Below are positions 26,002 through 35,719 of a stretch of 64,000 bases of DNA, piece after piece. Where the stretch lies: NCBI RefSeq assembly GCF_000473045.1, contig NZ_AXAY01000007.1, positions 273,439 through 337,438 on the forward strand, written 5' to 3'. The notes under the pieces are model-generated. The model did no database searches, had not been told where the DNA came from, and saw only the letters and a list, made by a program, of their open reading frames with translations. The position numbers and the translations under genes are program-made. Source of the DNA: Bradyrhizobium sp. WSM3983 (GTDB lineage: Bacteria; Pseudomonadota; Alphaproteobacteria; Rhizobiales; Xanthobacteraceae). Positions within the stretch are counted from its first letter, which is position 1. Each line of letters starts with the position of its first letter.

Positions 26002-26140
26002 TGTCGAGACGAGTGTCGTTCGGCGTTAGCAGCCAGAGCGCATCGACCTCGCCGGACATGGCCAACGCCTCGATGCTGTCGAACACATACGCCTGTCCAA
26101 GGCCAAGACTGCGCGCCTTATCCGAGATACCTGAGCTCGA
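25931..26140 (-). pseudogene. Fragment of a Gfo/Idh/MocA-family oxidoreductase
   Basis: The minus strand encodes KARSLGLGQAYVFDSIEALA, then MSGEVDALWLLTPNDTRLDI and MREIHRVTKAGA. This matches the N-terminal Rossmann half of Gfo/Idh/MocA sugar dehydrogenases (the Y-x-S-I-E-x-L and VDA-x-W-x-x-TPN-x-x-R segments). The GxGxxG start and the catalytic EKP segment are missing. The fragment lies between nagB and the rhamnose locus, consistent with loss of a sugar-catabolic gene. Confidence 0.65.
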
Positions 26141-26196
26141 ACACTACGTGCCGCTAGTGGCTCGGTGACGGCGGGACATCAGCGTGATAGCGTCGA

Positions 26197-26370
26197 ATGA
26201 GTGAGATCCGATCATCGGCAAGAGTAACGCCTCGTCAGTTTGACGATAGTTCGGAATTTTCTGCAGACCAGTTTCTGGAGGTGCCACTGCGTCTGCAGCG
26301 GGAGATCAAGAAAAAGTCTATTGAGGGCCGGCGTAGGCTGTCGCGCTCGGAGCGATCCGCAGAAGTTTAG
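26197..26370 (+). CDS. Hypothetical 57-residue basic protein
   Basis: Reads MSEIRSSARVTPRQFDDSSE and ends in a Lys/Arg-rich helix (QREIKKKSIEGRRRLSRSE). No family recognised and no strong ribosome-binding site. It lies in the decayed stretch between nagB and the rhamnose locus and may not be expressed. Confidence 0.3.
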   Translation: MSEIRSSARVTPRQFDDSSEFSADQFLEVPLRLQREIKKKSIEGRRRLSRSERSAEV

Positions 26371-26443
26371 GTAGGCTTGAGAGTGAGGTCGCGAGCAGAG
26401 GTACGCATACGGCGCGAGCGCTGATCGCTCGTTCGGCGTCTGG

Positions 26444-27808
26444 TCACCGAGCGATCATGTTGACTGCTGCCGTCCAGGCCTTGCGATAAGAATCAAGGCC
26501 GGTAATCGAAATCGGAGCGACGGGGCCCGGCTCCCGGATATGGTAAGAGGGGGGCCATTGCGCGAGCATTGCGGCGCCGCGTGCCGTGCCTGCGGCGTCT
26601 TCCGCCCCAAAGACACGCTGCGTCGGTCGCAATGCGCCGAGAGTCTGACAGAAAGGAAGATTGCCGGCGAACGTCCCTTCGACGATGAGATCTCCACCGG
26701 TTGCTCCCATCCGTGTCAGCATCAGATCGCTGACCAGAGCGCAATAGAGTGTCGCAAGCGCGGTTCGATCGCGCGTTGCAATTTCGCCGTAGATCACGCC
26801 TTTGGTCGTCGCATATGGTCCGCCATGGCCGGAGAAGCAGGGTAGGGCAATCACGCCCGAGGCGATGACGCGCTCGATCGCGTCAAGATCAGCGTTGCCG
26901 CCGCCGCCCGCGATGACGGCGTATTCGCGTCCGCCCATGAAGCGTCCGCAGGCGATGGGGCGGCTCAGCGCGTCGACGTTGGCGAGCGTGTCGTCGAGAG
27001 GATCAAGCTGATCGAGCGAAAGGCCCACGCACATCAGGATCACCCAGGTGCCAGTCGACAGCACGGTGAACGGCGCCTGGCGCGAGACGAGGTAGGGCAG
27101 AAGTGAAGCGTTGGAATCGTGGATACCGCAAAAGATTTGCGTTTCAGGCGCGAGTCCGGTGAGGGCGGCGATTTCAGGCTGAATCGGACCGAGCGGATCG
27201 AAGGCGCGGCGCCGCGGCGGCAGCAAGTGGTCGATGCCGAGAGCTTTGGCGAGGCTTGAGACCTGTCCCTGCCGCGGCGCCCAGAGATCAGTATGAGCGC
27301 CGAGGGTAGTGACTTCGGAGACGGCAACGCCGCTCAAGCGCCAGGCCCAATATTGTGGATAGCCAACGAAATGCCTCGCTTTGGCGAAGAGGTCCGGACA
27401 GCGCCACTTCTGATAGGCGAGTTGCCGACCGAGATTGAGGCCGGCGGGCACTTTCGGCGACAGGCTCTCCGAAAAGGGCGGCCGCAGCCTGGCATACTCG
27501 GATTCGATCACTTCTACGCCTGTGAATTCGTAGTCCATGACCGGAGCGGCGAGGACGCTCTCGCCGATCAAAGCACCGGCTGCGCCATGCGCGGTCGGAA
27601 CAATCGCACTGATCTGATGCGTGCGTGCGGCCTCACGAAGCGCATCGAGGAAGAAGTGCCACGCGCTCTCAACGTCTTCGTGCGGATAAGGCGGCCCGGG
27701 CAAAACGCGGTTGGGCGCCGACTTCTCCCAGAGGAGTCGGCCGTGGTCGAACAAAGCAAGCTTTACATTGGTCTTGCCGATGTCGAGAACTGCGACCGTC
27801 TGGCTCAT
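26444..27808 (-). CDS. rhaK: L-rhamnulose kinase (FGGY family)
   Basis: A 454-residue sugar kinase of the FGGY fold, the last gene of the minus-strand rhamnose operon. The first ATP-binding strand is VAVLDIGKTNVKLALFD and the central signature CGIHDSNASLLPYL carries the catalytic Asp. TVLSTGTWVILMCVG and the C-terminal FSGHGGPYATTKG and ADAAGTARGAA-like segments follow. In rhizobia RhaK phosphorylates the rhamnose pathway sugar and is also needed for ABC transport of rhamnose (known for Rhizobium leguminosarum). The ATG at 27808 is used; a TTG four codons earlier is possible. About 135 bases separate it from rhaS. Confidence 0.88.
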   Translation of the reverse strand: MSQTVAVLDIGKTNVKLALFDHGRLLWEKSAPNRVLPGPPYPHEDVESAWHFFLDALREAARTHQISAIVPTAHGAAGALIGESVLAAPVMDYEFTGVEVIESEYARLRPPFSESLSPKVPAGLNLGRQLAYQKWRCPDLFAKARHFVGYPQYWAWRLSGVAVSEVTTLGAHTDLWAPRQGQVSSLAKALGIDHLLPPRRRAFDPLGPIQPEIAALTGLAPETQIFCGIHDSNASLLPYLVSRQAPFTVLSTGTWVILMCVGLSLDQLDPLDDTLANVDALSRPIACGRFMGGREYAVIAGGGGNADLDAIERVIASGVIALPCFSGHGGPYATTKGVIYGEIATRDRTALATLYCALVSDLMLTRMGATGGDLIVEGTFAGNLPFCQTLGALRPTQRVFGAEDAAGTARGAAMLAQWPPSYHIREPGPVAPISITGLDSYRKAWTAAVNMIAR

Positions 27809-27943
27809 CGTCAAGCTCAAGGCAGATGGAACATCTCGACCCCAACATCACCACCATGTCATGGTCGGCCTGCTAAATCCATGACAGCGGAGGCCAAAAG
27901 TACGTCGCCCGACCGCGTTCGGCAGCCGGGCGACGAGTTCAGA

Positions 27944-29059
27944 TCAGAAATCGAAGTCCTTGATGTTCTGCTTCGTGAAGATGAAGGGCGAGCCAAGCAG
28001 GATCTCGCTGCCATTGACCACGTTCAGCTTGCCGAGCTTGCCGGCTTCCACCGAGGTCGCGCCGGGCTTTAGGGTGCCGTCTACCACAGCACGCATCACG
28101 TAGGTCGCTGCATAGCCGAGATCGACCGGATTCCACAGCACGACCGACTTGACGCAGTCCGCGTTGACATACGGCTTCATCGCGTTTGGCGTGGCGAGGC
28201 CGACCACCGCCACCTTGCCGCAGAGCTTAGCCTTGGTCACGGCTTCCGCCGAAGCGGGCGTCGCGACCGAGGTCATGCCGAACAGGCCAGCCAGTTTATC
28301 GCCATGCTTGTTGATCAGTGTCGTTGCCTGGTTGAAGGACAGATTGTTGTCCTCCTGCGCCTCGACCGTTTCCAGCCATTTCAGCTTGGGATGGCACTTC
28401 TGCGCATAGGCCCACATCTCAGCGATCCAGCGTGCCTGGTTCGGCGTCGTGAAGGTTGAGGTGACGATCGCAAAGCTCTTGTCCTCGCCGGCCTCCTTGG
28501 CCATCGAGTCGATCATCGCCTTGGCGATGCCGTTGAACTCGGCCTGATTGACGAACCACTCGCGCGCATCCGGCGTCGAGTTGGCGTCATAGCCGACGAC
28601 ATGGATGCCCTTCGACAGCGCCTTCTTCAGGACTGGCGCGATCGCCACCGGATCGTTGGCCGCGAAGAGAATGCCGTCGACGCCGCTGGTGATGTAATTG
28701 TCGATGAACTTGATCTGCTCGTCGATCTTGGCCTCGGTCGGGCCGTCGGTCTTCACCGTGACATTGCCGAGTGCCTTGGCGGCGTCCTGCATGCCTTTCG
28801 AGGTTGCGTTGAAATAGCCGATGCCGATCAGCTTCGGCACGTCGACCAGCGTGATTGGTTTGCCTGCCTTGTCGGCCGCATTGGTTGGCCGGCCGCCGTC
28901 ATAAGGCTTGGCCGCGGGCGCGGCGTTGGCCTCGCCAGCCGAACATGCAAGCGGGTTGACAGGCAGGTCGTCCGCGCCGTCCCATCTCTTGTCCGCCGCA
29001 GAGGCCGTTCCGGCCAGCAGCGTCGCGCCGAGGAATGCAGCAGAAAATCCGAGTTTCAT
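27944..29059 (-). CDS. rhaS: Rhamnose ABC transporter, periplasmic substrate-binding protein
   Basis: A 371-residue periplasmic sugar-binding protein of the ribose/autoinducer-2 class. The start at 29059 has GGAGGAGAAC directly upstream and gives a textbook signal peptide, MKLGFSAAFLGATLLAGTAS ending in ASAAD. The binding fold is seen in LVDVPKLIGIGYFNATSKGM, DGILFAANDPVAIAPVLKKA and KVAVVGLATPNAMKPY. It delivers rhamnose to the two permeases encoded 50 bases upstream. Here it follows rhaQ, whereas in R. leguminosarum it precedes rhaT. Confidence 0.92.
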   Translation of the reverse strand: MKLGFSAAFLGATLLAGTASAADKRWDGADDLPVNPLACSAGEANAAPAAKPYDGGRPTNAADKAGKPITLVDVPKLIGIGYFNATSKGMQDAAKALGNVTVKTDGPTEAKIDEQIKFIDNYITSGVDGILFAANDPVAIAPVLKKALSKGIHVVGYDANSTPDAREWFVNQAEFNGIAKAMIDSMAKEAGEDKSFAIVTSTFTTPNQARWIAEMWAYAQKCHPKLKWLETVEAQEDNNLSFNQATTLINKHGDKLAGLFGMTSVATPASAEAVTKAKLCGKVAVVGLATPNAMKPYVNADCVKSVVLWNPVDLGYAATYVMRAVVDGTLKPGATSVEAGKLGKLNVVNGSEILLGSPFIFTKQNIKDFDF

Positions 29060-29109
29060 TTTGTTCTCCTCCCATGTTGAAGCCGCTTTTTCTGCGGCCA
29101 GACACGCCA

Positions 29110-30102
29110 TCAAACGCCCTCGCGTCGCCGCTGGAGCGAACTCGCCACAAGAGTTGAAAAGATGAGCACCGTGCCGATGACCACGATCGTCGCGTCGCCC
29201 TTGACGCCGGTCAGGGCCAGCCCGTTTTTCAAGAGCTGGATCATCGCCAGGCCGACCACCGTGCCCCAGATCGTGCCGACGCCTCCGAATATGCTGGTGC
29301 CGCCGAGCACCACCGCCGCGATCACGTCGAGCTCATAACCGATCCCCATGTCCGAGCGGGTCGTGGTCACGCGCGACACGAGAACACAAGCGGAAAGGCC
29401 GGCCATCAAACCCGACAGCGTGTAGACGATCAGCTTGACGCGATCGACCGGCAAACCGGAAAAGCGCGCGGCGGTTTCGTTGTTGCCGATTGCATAAAGT
29501 GTCCGGCCGAAAGTGGTGCGGTCAAGAACGATTGCCGCGACCACGATCGCGATCAGCAAGAGCCAGAGCTGCGCCGGCACCCCGAAGAGGTTTTCCTGTC
29601 CGACAAAGTAGAACCATTCCGGGTACCCCCGCACCGAACGCGCCTGGCTGATGCCCTCCGCTAGCCCACGGTAGAGAGCGAGCGTCGCGATGGTCATGAT
29701 CAGCGGCGGCACTTTCACCTTGGTGATGACGATCCCGTTGAGAAAGCCCGCCGCAGCGCCGACGAGCAGCGAGAAGCAGATCGCCAGCGGCAAGGGAAGG
29801 CCGAAAATTTTCCAGGAATATCCGAGCAGGATCGCGCAGAGCCCGACGATCGAGCCGACCGAGAGATCGATGCCGCCGGTGATGATGATGAAGGTCATCG
29901 GCAGCGCGATGAGCCCAACCTCGGTCGTCAGCCTGCCTTGATTGAGCAGATTGTCGAGCGTGAGGAAGCGATTGTTGAAGCCCCCGAGTACGATCAGCGC
30001 AATGAGCAGAATCATCGCGAGCATGGTCTCGTGGCGCAGCAACCACCAGGGTACGACGCGCTTGGCTGCCTGGGGGAGAGGGATCTCGCTCATGGTGCTC
30101 AT
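29110..30102 (-). CDS. rhaQ: Rhamnose ABC transporter permease
   Basis: A 330-residue inner-membrane protein of the ribose-type BPD_transp_2 family with about 8-10 helices. Family signatures are TFIIITGGIDLSVGSIVGLC (about 85-104), FLNGIVITKVKVPPLIMTIA and VLGGTSIFGGVGTIWGTVVG. The start at 30102 forms an ATGA overlap with the upstream permease gene; a longer in-frame reading to 30627 lies inside that gene and is spurious. It forms a heterodimer with the neighbouring permease and is driven by the RhaT ATPase. The P/Q naming follows gene order and could be swapped. Confidence 0.9.
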   Translation of the reverse strand: MSTMSEIPLPQAAKRVVPWWLLRHETMLAMILLIALIVLGGFNNRFLTLDNLLNQGRLTTEVGLIALPMTFIIITGGIDLSVGSIVGLCAILLGYSWKIFGLPLPLAICFSLLVGAAAGFLNGIVITKVKVPPLIMTIATLALYRGLAEGISQARSVRGYPEWFYFVGQENLFGVPAQLWLLLIAIVVAAIVLDRTTFGRTLYAIGNNETAARFSGLPVDRVKLIVYTLSGLMAGLSACVLVSRVTTTRSDMGIGYELDVIAAVVLGGTSIFGGVGTIWGTVVGLAMIQLLKNGLALTGVKGDATIVVIGTVLIFSTLVASSLQRRREGV

Positions 30103-31085
30103 GCTCCGGCCATGCGCCGGCGTCGCAGAATGTCGGCGATCACGGTCACGAGGATGAGCACGCCCTGGACCGCGCGGATCCAGTAGGGCGAGACGTCGAT
30201 GAAGACCAGCGCGCTGGCAATCTCGGCGATTAGTACGGCGGCAAGGGTCGAGCCGACCACCGTGCCGACGCCGCCGAGAATGCTGACGCCTCCGACAACC
30301 GACGCGGTGATGATCGTCAGCTCGAGATTGGGCGGCACGGTCGACTGGATGACGCGCAGTTGCGTCGCGTAGAGCAGGGCGGCAGCCCCTGCGAACAGGC
30401 CGTGCAGCGCGAAGACCATCACGATCGTGCGCGGGTGCGAAATTCCGCAGAGCCGCGCCGCTTCGGCGCTGCCGCCGACCGCGTAGATCGCGCGTCCCGA
30501 GGCCGAATAACGCATCCACAACGCGGCCAGGATCGTCACCAGGATCATGAGAAAAACCGGAAATGGCAGCGCACCGAAGAGTTCGATATCGGCGAGATGG
30601 AAACTGTCGGGCAGGTCGGTGATCCATTTTCCCCCGGTGACGCTGATCAGGCCGCCCTTGAGGACCGATAGCATGCCGAGCGTAACCACGATTGCCGGAA
30701 TGCGCAGATAGGCGATGATGACGCCCTGCAACGCCATCACGACGACGCCGGCAACGAGCGCCGCCAGCCAGGCGACCACGATCGGTGCGCCGTTCACGGC
30801 CAGAGTGCCGCTGATCGTCGCCAGGACGCCGATCAGCGCGCCGACGGAAATATCGATGTTGCCGGAAATGATCACCATCGACATGCCGACTGCTGCGACG
30901 GCGATATAGGCGTTGCCGAGCAGCACGTCGGAAAGATTGCGTGCCGCCAGGAAGCGCGGATTGTAAAGGCCGACGACGATGGCGAGGCCGATCACCGCGA
31001 TCGCGAGCAAAGCCTCTTGCGAGGCAAGCACCCTTAGCCGCCGTCGCGGATCAGCCTCGGCGCCGGCTAAGGTCTCCGCCGTCAT
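30099..31085 (-). CDS. rhaP: Rhamnose ABC transporter permease
   Basis: A 328-residue ribose-type permease with [39 protein letters not shown] and [20 protein letters not shown]. Both ends overlap neighbours by 4 bases (rhaT upstream, rhaQ downstream), so expression is tightly coupled. The ATG at 31085 is preferred over the longer in-frame reading to 31367, which runs into the ATPase gene in another frame. It pairs with RhaQ to form the membrane channel. P/Q assignment is by order only. Confidence 0.9.
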   Translation of the reverse strand: MTAETLAGAEADPRRRLRVLASQEALLAIAVIGLAIVVGLYNPRFLAARNLSDVLLGNAYIAVAAVGMSMVIISGNIDISVGALIGVLATISGTLAVNGAPIVVAWLAALVAGVVVMALQGVIIAYLRIPAIVVTLGMLSVLKGGLISVTGGKWITDLPDSFHLADIELFGALPFPVFLMILVTILAALWMRYSASGRAIYAVGGSAEAARLCGISHPRTIVMVFALHGLFAGAAALLYATQLRVIQSTVPPNLELTIITASVVGGVSILGGVGTVVGSTLAAVLIAEIASALVFIDVSPYWIRAVQGVLILVTVIADILRRRRMAGA

Positions 31086-32629
31086 GCAGCTTTCTCCGCG
31101 TTTCCATGGCTGCCCATCATCGCTGCGCCGATCGACTCCTGGGTTGCTTCCTCGCGCGAGAATTCGGCAACGATACGGCCTTCGCGCATCACGAGCACGC
31201 GGTCGCTCATGCCGAGCACCTCTGGCAGCTCGCTCGAAATCATCAGGATGGCGAGCCCCTGGGCCGCAAGCTCGCCCATCAGCCGATGGATCTCCGCCTT
31301 GGCACCAACATCGATACCGCGCGTCGGCTCGTCGAGGATCAACAGCTTCGGCCCGTTGGCGAGCCATTTCCCGAGCACGATTTTCTGTTGATTGCCGCCA
31401 GAGAGCTTGCCCGCGATCTGCTCGAGCGAGCTCGTCTTGACCGCAAAGCGCTTGACGCCGTCGCCGGCAAGCTTGCGCTCGGCGGCGCGATCGATGAAGC
31501 CGCCGAATGCGACCTTTCCAAGCGCGGCGAGGCTGAAGTTCTCGCGCACCGTCATCGGCCGCACCAGGCCCTGTGTGCCGCGATCCTCGGGAACATAGGC
31601 GACGCCCAGGGACCGTGCCTGCGCTGGCGAGCGGATGTCGATCTTCTGTCCGGTGATCCGGATTTCGCCGTTATCGGCCGGCGTAACGCCGAAAATGGTT
31701 TGCGCCAGCTCGCTGCGACCCGAGCCGACGAGGCCGGCAAGGCCGACGATCTCGCCGGCGCGCACCGTGAGCGAGACCCTCCTCGTCAGGGGCCGTCGTT
31801 CGAGGTCCTTCACCTCCAGCACCGGCTTGCCGATCGGAACCGTGATCTTCGGGAATAGGCTTTCGATCCTGCGGCCGACCATCAATTGCACGAGTTCGGC
31901 CGCGTCCGTGTCGGCGACACGCCTGGTCGCTACATGTGCGCCATCGCGCAGCACCGTGACGCGATCGGCGATCGCGAAAATCTCATCGAGCCGATGGCTG
32001 ATATAAATTACAGCGACCCCGCGGGCTTTCAGCTTGCGCACGATGTCGAAGAGCCGCGTCACGTCGTACTCAGTCAGGGCCGCGGTCGGCTCGTCCATGA
32101 TCAGGATGCGCGCATCCTGCGACAGCGCGCGCAGGATTTCGACGCGCTGGCGATTGCCGACACTGAGGGAACCGACGATACGGTCGGCTTGCAGGTCATG
32201 AATCTCGAGCGAAGCGAGCAGCGCATTCGTCTTCTCGTGCATCGCTCGCCAGTCGATCCGGCGGAGGCCCGCGCGCGGGGCATGCCCCATGAAAATGTTC
32301 TCGGCGACGGTGAGCTCCGGGAACAGCAGAAGCTCCTGATAGATCGTGGCGATGCCGGCTCGCCTTGCATCGTCCGGCCGCGCGAGGTCAACCGGCCTGC
32401 CGTCCACGAGCACCTCGCCGCGATCGGGCGGGAACACGCCGGAAACGATCTTGATCAGCGTCGACTTGCCGGCGCCGTTCTCGCCGAGCAAGGCGTGGAC
32501 CTCGCCTCTGGCAGTGTCGAACGAGACGCCGGACAGTGCCCGCACGCCTGGAAAGGCCTTCTCGATCGCGTGCACCGACAGTAGCGGTGCGGCGGGAGTT
32601 TCACTATGCGTGCCCGTTGTCATGGTCAC
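31082..32629 (-). CDS. rhaT: Rhamnose ABC transporter, ATPase (two NBDs)
   Basis: A 515-residue duplicated ATPase of the RbsA/MglA type. The first domain has [14 protein letters not shown] (47-60), [15 protein letters not shown] and [10 protein letters not shown]. The second has the degenerate [17 protein letters not shown]-loop typical of this class, then [15 protein letters not shown] and [15 protein letters not shown]. The first start is a GTG overlapping the rhaR stop (GTGA, 32626-32629); an ATG two codons later is equally possible. It energises import of rhamnose through RhaP/RhaQ. Confidence 0.92.
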   Translation of the reverse strand: MTMTTGTHSETPAAPLLSVHAIEKAFPGVRALSGVSFDTARGEVHALLGENGAGKSTLIKIVSGVFPPDRGEVLVDGRPVDLARPDDARRAGIATIYQELLLFPELTVAENIFMGHAPRAGLRRIDWRAMHEKTNALLASLEIHDLQADRIVGSLSVGNRQRVEILRALSQDARILIMDEPTAALTEYDVTRLFDIVRKLKARGVAVIYISHRLDEIFAIADRVTVLRDGAHVATRRVADTDAAELVQLMVGRRIESLFPKITVPIGKPVLEVKDLERRPLTRRVSLTVRAGEIVGLAGLVGSGRSELAQTIFGVTPADNGEIRITGQKIDIRSPAQARSLGVAYVPEDRGTQGLVRPMTVRENFSLAALGKVAFGGFIDRAAERKLAGDGVKRFAVKTSSLEQIAGKLSGGNQQKIVLGKWLANGPKLLILDEPTRGIDVGAKAEIHRLMGELAAQGLAILMISSELPEVLGMSDRVLVMREGRIVAEFSREEATQESIGAAMMGSHGNAEKAA

Positions 32630-33438
32630 GCCGCCGCAGTGGTTTGAGCGCTCGCATCGACGACAACGACGCGGATACCGTGACCGCGCAGCATGTCGAG
32701 CGCGTCGTTTGGCACGCCGGAATCGGTGATCAGTGTGTCGATGCGCGAGAGTGGACAGACGACGAGGCTGCCGCGCGAGACGAATTTCGAGGAATCGGCG
32801 AGCACGATCAGCTTGTCGGCACGCTTAAGCAGTTTGGATTCGGCGCGGGCGAGCAGCGGATCGCCTTCGATCACACCGAGCGCTCCGATCGAGATCGCAC
32901 TCATGAACATCCGGGTCGCCGAATAGTGCTGGATCGCATCCTCGTCAAAGGGCGAGACGATCATGCCCTGCTCACGATAGACCTCACCACCCGGCAAAGC
33001 GACGCGGCATTTCGACGTGTGGATCAGCGCATCGGCGAGCAGATAGGAATTGGTCAATACCTTCAGACGGCGCTCGCGCAGATATTCGCCCATCTGATAC
33101 GTGGTGGTGCCGCCGTTGATGATGATCGTCTCGCCATCAGTGCAGAGGGCGACCGCCGCTTTCGCAATGGCGCGCTTGGCATCTATATTGAGCGTCTGGC
33201 TGACGTCGAAGGAGCGAGTGGCAAGAGAGAGGACGTCGCCCGTTGCGTTGGCGGTTTCCGGCAGGGCTTCGAGTCCGCCGTGCACTCTGATCGCGACACC
33301 TTGCTCGGCGAGCCTGGCGAAATCGCGCCTTATCGAGGCTTCGGAGACGCCGGTCGCGCGACAAGCGTCGGCGATGCGTACCAGCGACCGCTCGCGCAAG
33401 AGTGCCTTGATGACCTGCCAGCGCTCCCGCTCGTGCAC
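32626..33438 (-). CDS. rhaR: DeoR-family transcriptional regulator of rhamnose genes
   Basis: A 270-residue DeoR repressor. The start is placed at a GTG at 33438 because GGGAGGGCGAC sits just upstream; a TTG 19 codons earlier has no such site. The N-terminal HTH reads RIADACRATGVSEASIRRDF, followed by the DeoR wing ARLAEQGVAIRVHGG. The sugar-phosphate-sensing domain has IIINGGTTTYQMGEYL, KVLTNSYLLADAL and KLIVLADSSKF. It is the first gene of the transport and kinase operon and is divergent from rhaD. It probably represses both operons until a phosphorylated rhamnose intermediate binds. Confidence 0.9.
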   Translation of the reverse strand: MHERERWQVIKALLRERSLVRIADACRATGVSEASIRRDFARLAEQGVAIRVHGGLEALPETANATGDVLSLATRSFDVSQTLNIDAKRAIAKAAVALCTDGETIIINGGTTTYQMGEYLRERRLKVLTNSYLLADALIHTSKCRVALPGGEVYREQGMIVSPFDEDAIQHYSATRMFMSAISIGALGVIEGDPLLARAESKLLKRADKLIVLADSSKFVSRGSLVVCPLSRIDTLITDSGVPNDALDMLRGHGIRVVVVDASAQTTAAA

Positions 33439-33622
33439 GTCGCCCTCCCTTTTGCCTGTAAATAGGTCACGGTCTCGACCAGTGGTCAACTGCAAACCGT
33501 CAGAATCGCTCAGTATCGCGCTGCATCAATCATATTGCGTCGCAGTGTTGAGTGCCGGTGATTGACCTTGATTGAATCCGTGGCCTAAGCTGCCCGGAGA
33601 TCAAGCACAGGGAGAATGCGCA
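33439..33622. promoter_or_regulatory. Divergent rhaR/rhaD promoter region with candidate operators
   Basis: This 184-base gap must hold promoters for both rhamnose operons. Candidate DeoR-type operator elements are the palindrome GACCAGTGGTC (33477-33487) and inverted GGTCAA (33484-33489) and TTGACC (33563-33568) half-sites. The AT-rich CATCAATCATATTGC lies between them. The assignment to RhaR is inference. Confidence 0.45.
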
Positions 33623-35719
33623 ATGAGCGAGGTCGCGGCCACGCCCCTGCCAAATCTATGGGACGACACGCTCGCCGCCGGACTCGATGAAGCAGATCAA
33701 TTGCTGTACCGCTCGAACCTGCTCGGGGCCGATCTGCGCATCACCAATTTCGGCGGCGGTAACACCTCGGCCAAGATTGAGATGAAGGATCCGCTGACGC
33801 GCGAGAACGTACGCGTGCTCTGGGTCAAAGGCTCAGGCGGCGACATCGGCTCGATGAAGCGCGACGGCTTTTCGACGCTGTATCTCGACAAGCTCGAGGG
33901 CCTAAAAGGCCTCTATCGCGGCCTCGCCCATGAGGACGAGATGGTCGCCTTGTTCAATCACTGCACCTTCGATCTCAATCCGCGCGCGACTTCGATCGAT
34001 ACACCCTTGCATGCCTTCGTGCCGCACCGGCACGTCGATCACGTTCATGCCGATGCGGTCATCGCCATTGCAGCCTCAGTCGACGCCGAGCGTCTGACCC
34101 GCGAGGTTTTCGGCGGCAGGCTCGGGTTCCTGCCATGGCAGCGGCCCGGCTTCGACCTCGGCCTGAAGCTCGGCGAAATGGCCGCGCGTCATCCCGACCA
34201 TGTCGGCGTGGTCCTCGGCGGCCACGGGCTCTTCACGTGGGCCGAGACGTCGAAAGCCTGTTACGAGATGACCTTGCGTGTGATTCAGCAAGCCGCCGAT
34301 TGGCTTGCCGCATATGAGCAGAAGCCGGCCTTCGGCGGTGCCAAGGTCCAAACGGCCACACCGGAAAAGCGCCGCGCGATCGCGGCCAGGCTGATGCCGC
34401 TGATCCGCGGCAAGATCTCCGTGGACGAGCGCAAGATTGGCCATTTTACCGACGCGCCGGAGGTGCTGGAGTTCGTCAACTCCAGCGCGCTGACGAAGCT
34501 GGCGCCGCTCGGCACCTCCTGTCCGGATCACTTTCTTCGCACCAAGATCCGTCCATTGCTGCTGCCCTACGACCCCGTGCGCGACAATCTCGATGAGGTG
34601 ATCGCCGGCCTCGACGACGTTCTCGCCGCTTACCGGCACGACTACGCCGCCTACTACGAGCGCTGCAAACATCTAAACTCGCCGGCCATGCGCGATCCAA
34701 ACGCGGTCGTATATCTCGTTCCGGGAATCGGCATGTTCACGTTTGCCAAGGACAAGGCGACGGCGCGCGTTGCGGCCGAGTTTTACGTCAACGCGATCAA
34801 CGTCATGCGCGGCGCCTCGGGCGTCAGCGCGTATGTCGGCCTTGCCGAGCAGGAGGCCTTCAATATTGAATACTGGCTGCTGGAAGAGGCCAAGCTCCAG
34901 CGCATGCCAAAGCCGAAATCGCTCGCCGGGCGGATCGCGTATGTGACCGGCGGCGCTGGCGGCATCGGCGGGGCAACCGCGCAGCGGTTGCTTGGCGAAG
35001 GCGCTTGCCTCGTCATTGCGGATATCGACGAGAAGGCGTTGAGCGAGCGCATCGCGGCGATCACAAAGCGCCATGGGCGCGACGCGGCGATCGGCGTGAA
35101 GCTCGATGTGACCGACGAGGCGGCGGTGATCGCTTCGTTCGAAGAGGCCGCGCGCACCTTTGGCGGTGTCGACATCGTCGTCTCGAATGCCGGGATCGCC
35201 TCCGCTTCGCTTGTTGAGGACACCAGTCTCGGACTGTGGCAGAGGAACATGGACATTCTCGCCACGGGTTATTTCCTGGTTTCGCGCGAGGCGTTCCGGC
35301 TGATGCAGCGCCAGAACGCCGGCGGCGCTATCATCTTCGTTGCCTCGAAGAACGGCCTTGCCGCTTCGGCTGGCGCCTCGGCCTATTGCGCCGCTAAAGC
35401 GTCGGAGATCCATCTCGCCCGCTGCTTGGCGCTGGAAGGCGCGGTGCATGGCATCCGCGTCAACACAGTCAATCCGGATGCAGTGCTGCGCGGCTCGAAG
35501 ATCTGGGAGGGTGAGTGGCGCCAGCAGCGTGCGGCGTCCAACAAGGTTGCGGAAGACCAGCTCGAGGAAGTCTACCGCCAGCGATCGATGCTCAAACTGT
35601 CGGTTTTTCCGGAGGATATCGCCGAGGGCGTCTACTTCTTCGCGTCCGACCTTTCGGCCAAATCGACTGGCAACATCCTCAATGTCGATGCCGGCAACGC
35701 CCAGGCCTTCACGCGATGA
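33623..35719 (+). CDS. rhaD: Bifunctional rhamnulose-1-phosphate aldolase / short-chain dehydrogenase
   Basis: A 698-residue fusion typical of rhizobia. Residues 1-430 are a class II aldolase domain: LLGADLRITNFGGGNTSAKI, VLWVKGSGGDIG, and the zinc-binding HAFVPHRHVDHVHADAVIAI. Residues 448-698 are an SDR domain with VTGGAGGIGGATAQRLLGEG, VVSNAGIA and the catalytic YCAAKAS. The aldolase cleaves rhamnulose-1-phosphate to dihydroxyacetone phosphate and lactaldehyde, which the SDR half can oxidise. The ATG at 33623 follows GGGAG. It overlaps rhaI by 4 bases and is divergent from rhaR. Confidence 0.94.
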   Translation: MSEVAATPLPNLWDDTLAAGLDEADQLLYRSNLLGADLRITNFGGGNTSAKIEMKDPLTRENVRVLWVKGSGGDIGSMKRDGFSTLYLDKLEGLKGLYRGLAHEDEMVALFNHCTFDLNPRATSIDTPLHAFVPHRHVDHVHADAVIAIAASVDAERLTREVFGGRLGFLPWQRPGFDLGLKLGEMAARHPDHVGVVLGGHGLFTWAETSKACYEMTLRVIQQAADWLAAYEQKPAFGGAKVQTATPEKRRAIAARLMPLIRGKISVDERKIGHFTDAPEVLEFVNSSALTKLAPLGTSCPDHFLRTKIRPLLLPYDPVRDNLDEVIAGLDDVLAAYRHDYAAYYERCKHLNSPAMRDPNAVVYLVPGIGMFTFAKDKATARVAAEFYVNAINVMRGASGVSAYVGLAEQEAFNIEYWLLEEAKLQRMPKPKSLAGRIAYVTGGAGGIGGATAQRLLGEGACLVIADIDEKALSERIAAITKRHGRDAAIGVKLDVTDEAAVIASFEEAARTFGGVDIVVSNAGIASASLVEDTSLGLWQRNMDILATGYFLVSREAFRLMQRQNAGGAIIFVASKNGLAASAGASAYCAAKASEIHLARCLALEGAVHGIRVNTVNPDAVLRGSKIWEGEWRQQRAASNKVAEDQLEEVYRQRSMLKLSVFPEDIAEGVYFFASDLSAKSTGNILNVDAGNAQAFTR

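Noticed and set aside
29522..30627. Long minus-strand open frames overlapping the rhamnose permeases, including an N-terminal extension of rhaQ
   Set aside because: They are Arg/His/Pro-rich shadow frames of high-GC coding DNA; the permease starts are fixed by ATGA overlaps and family alignment.
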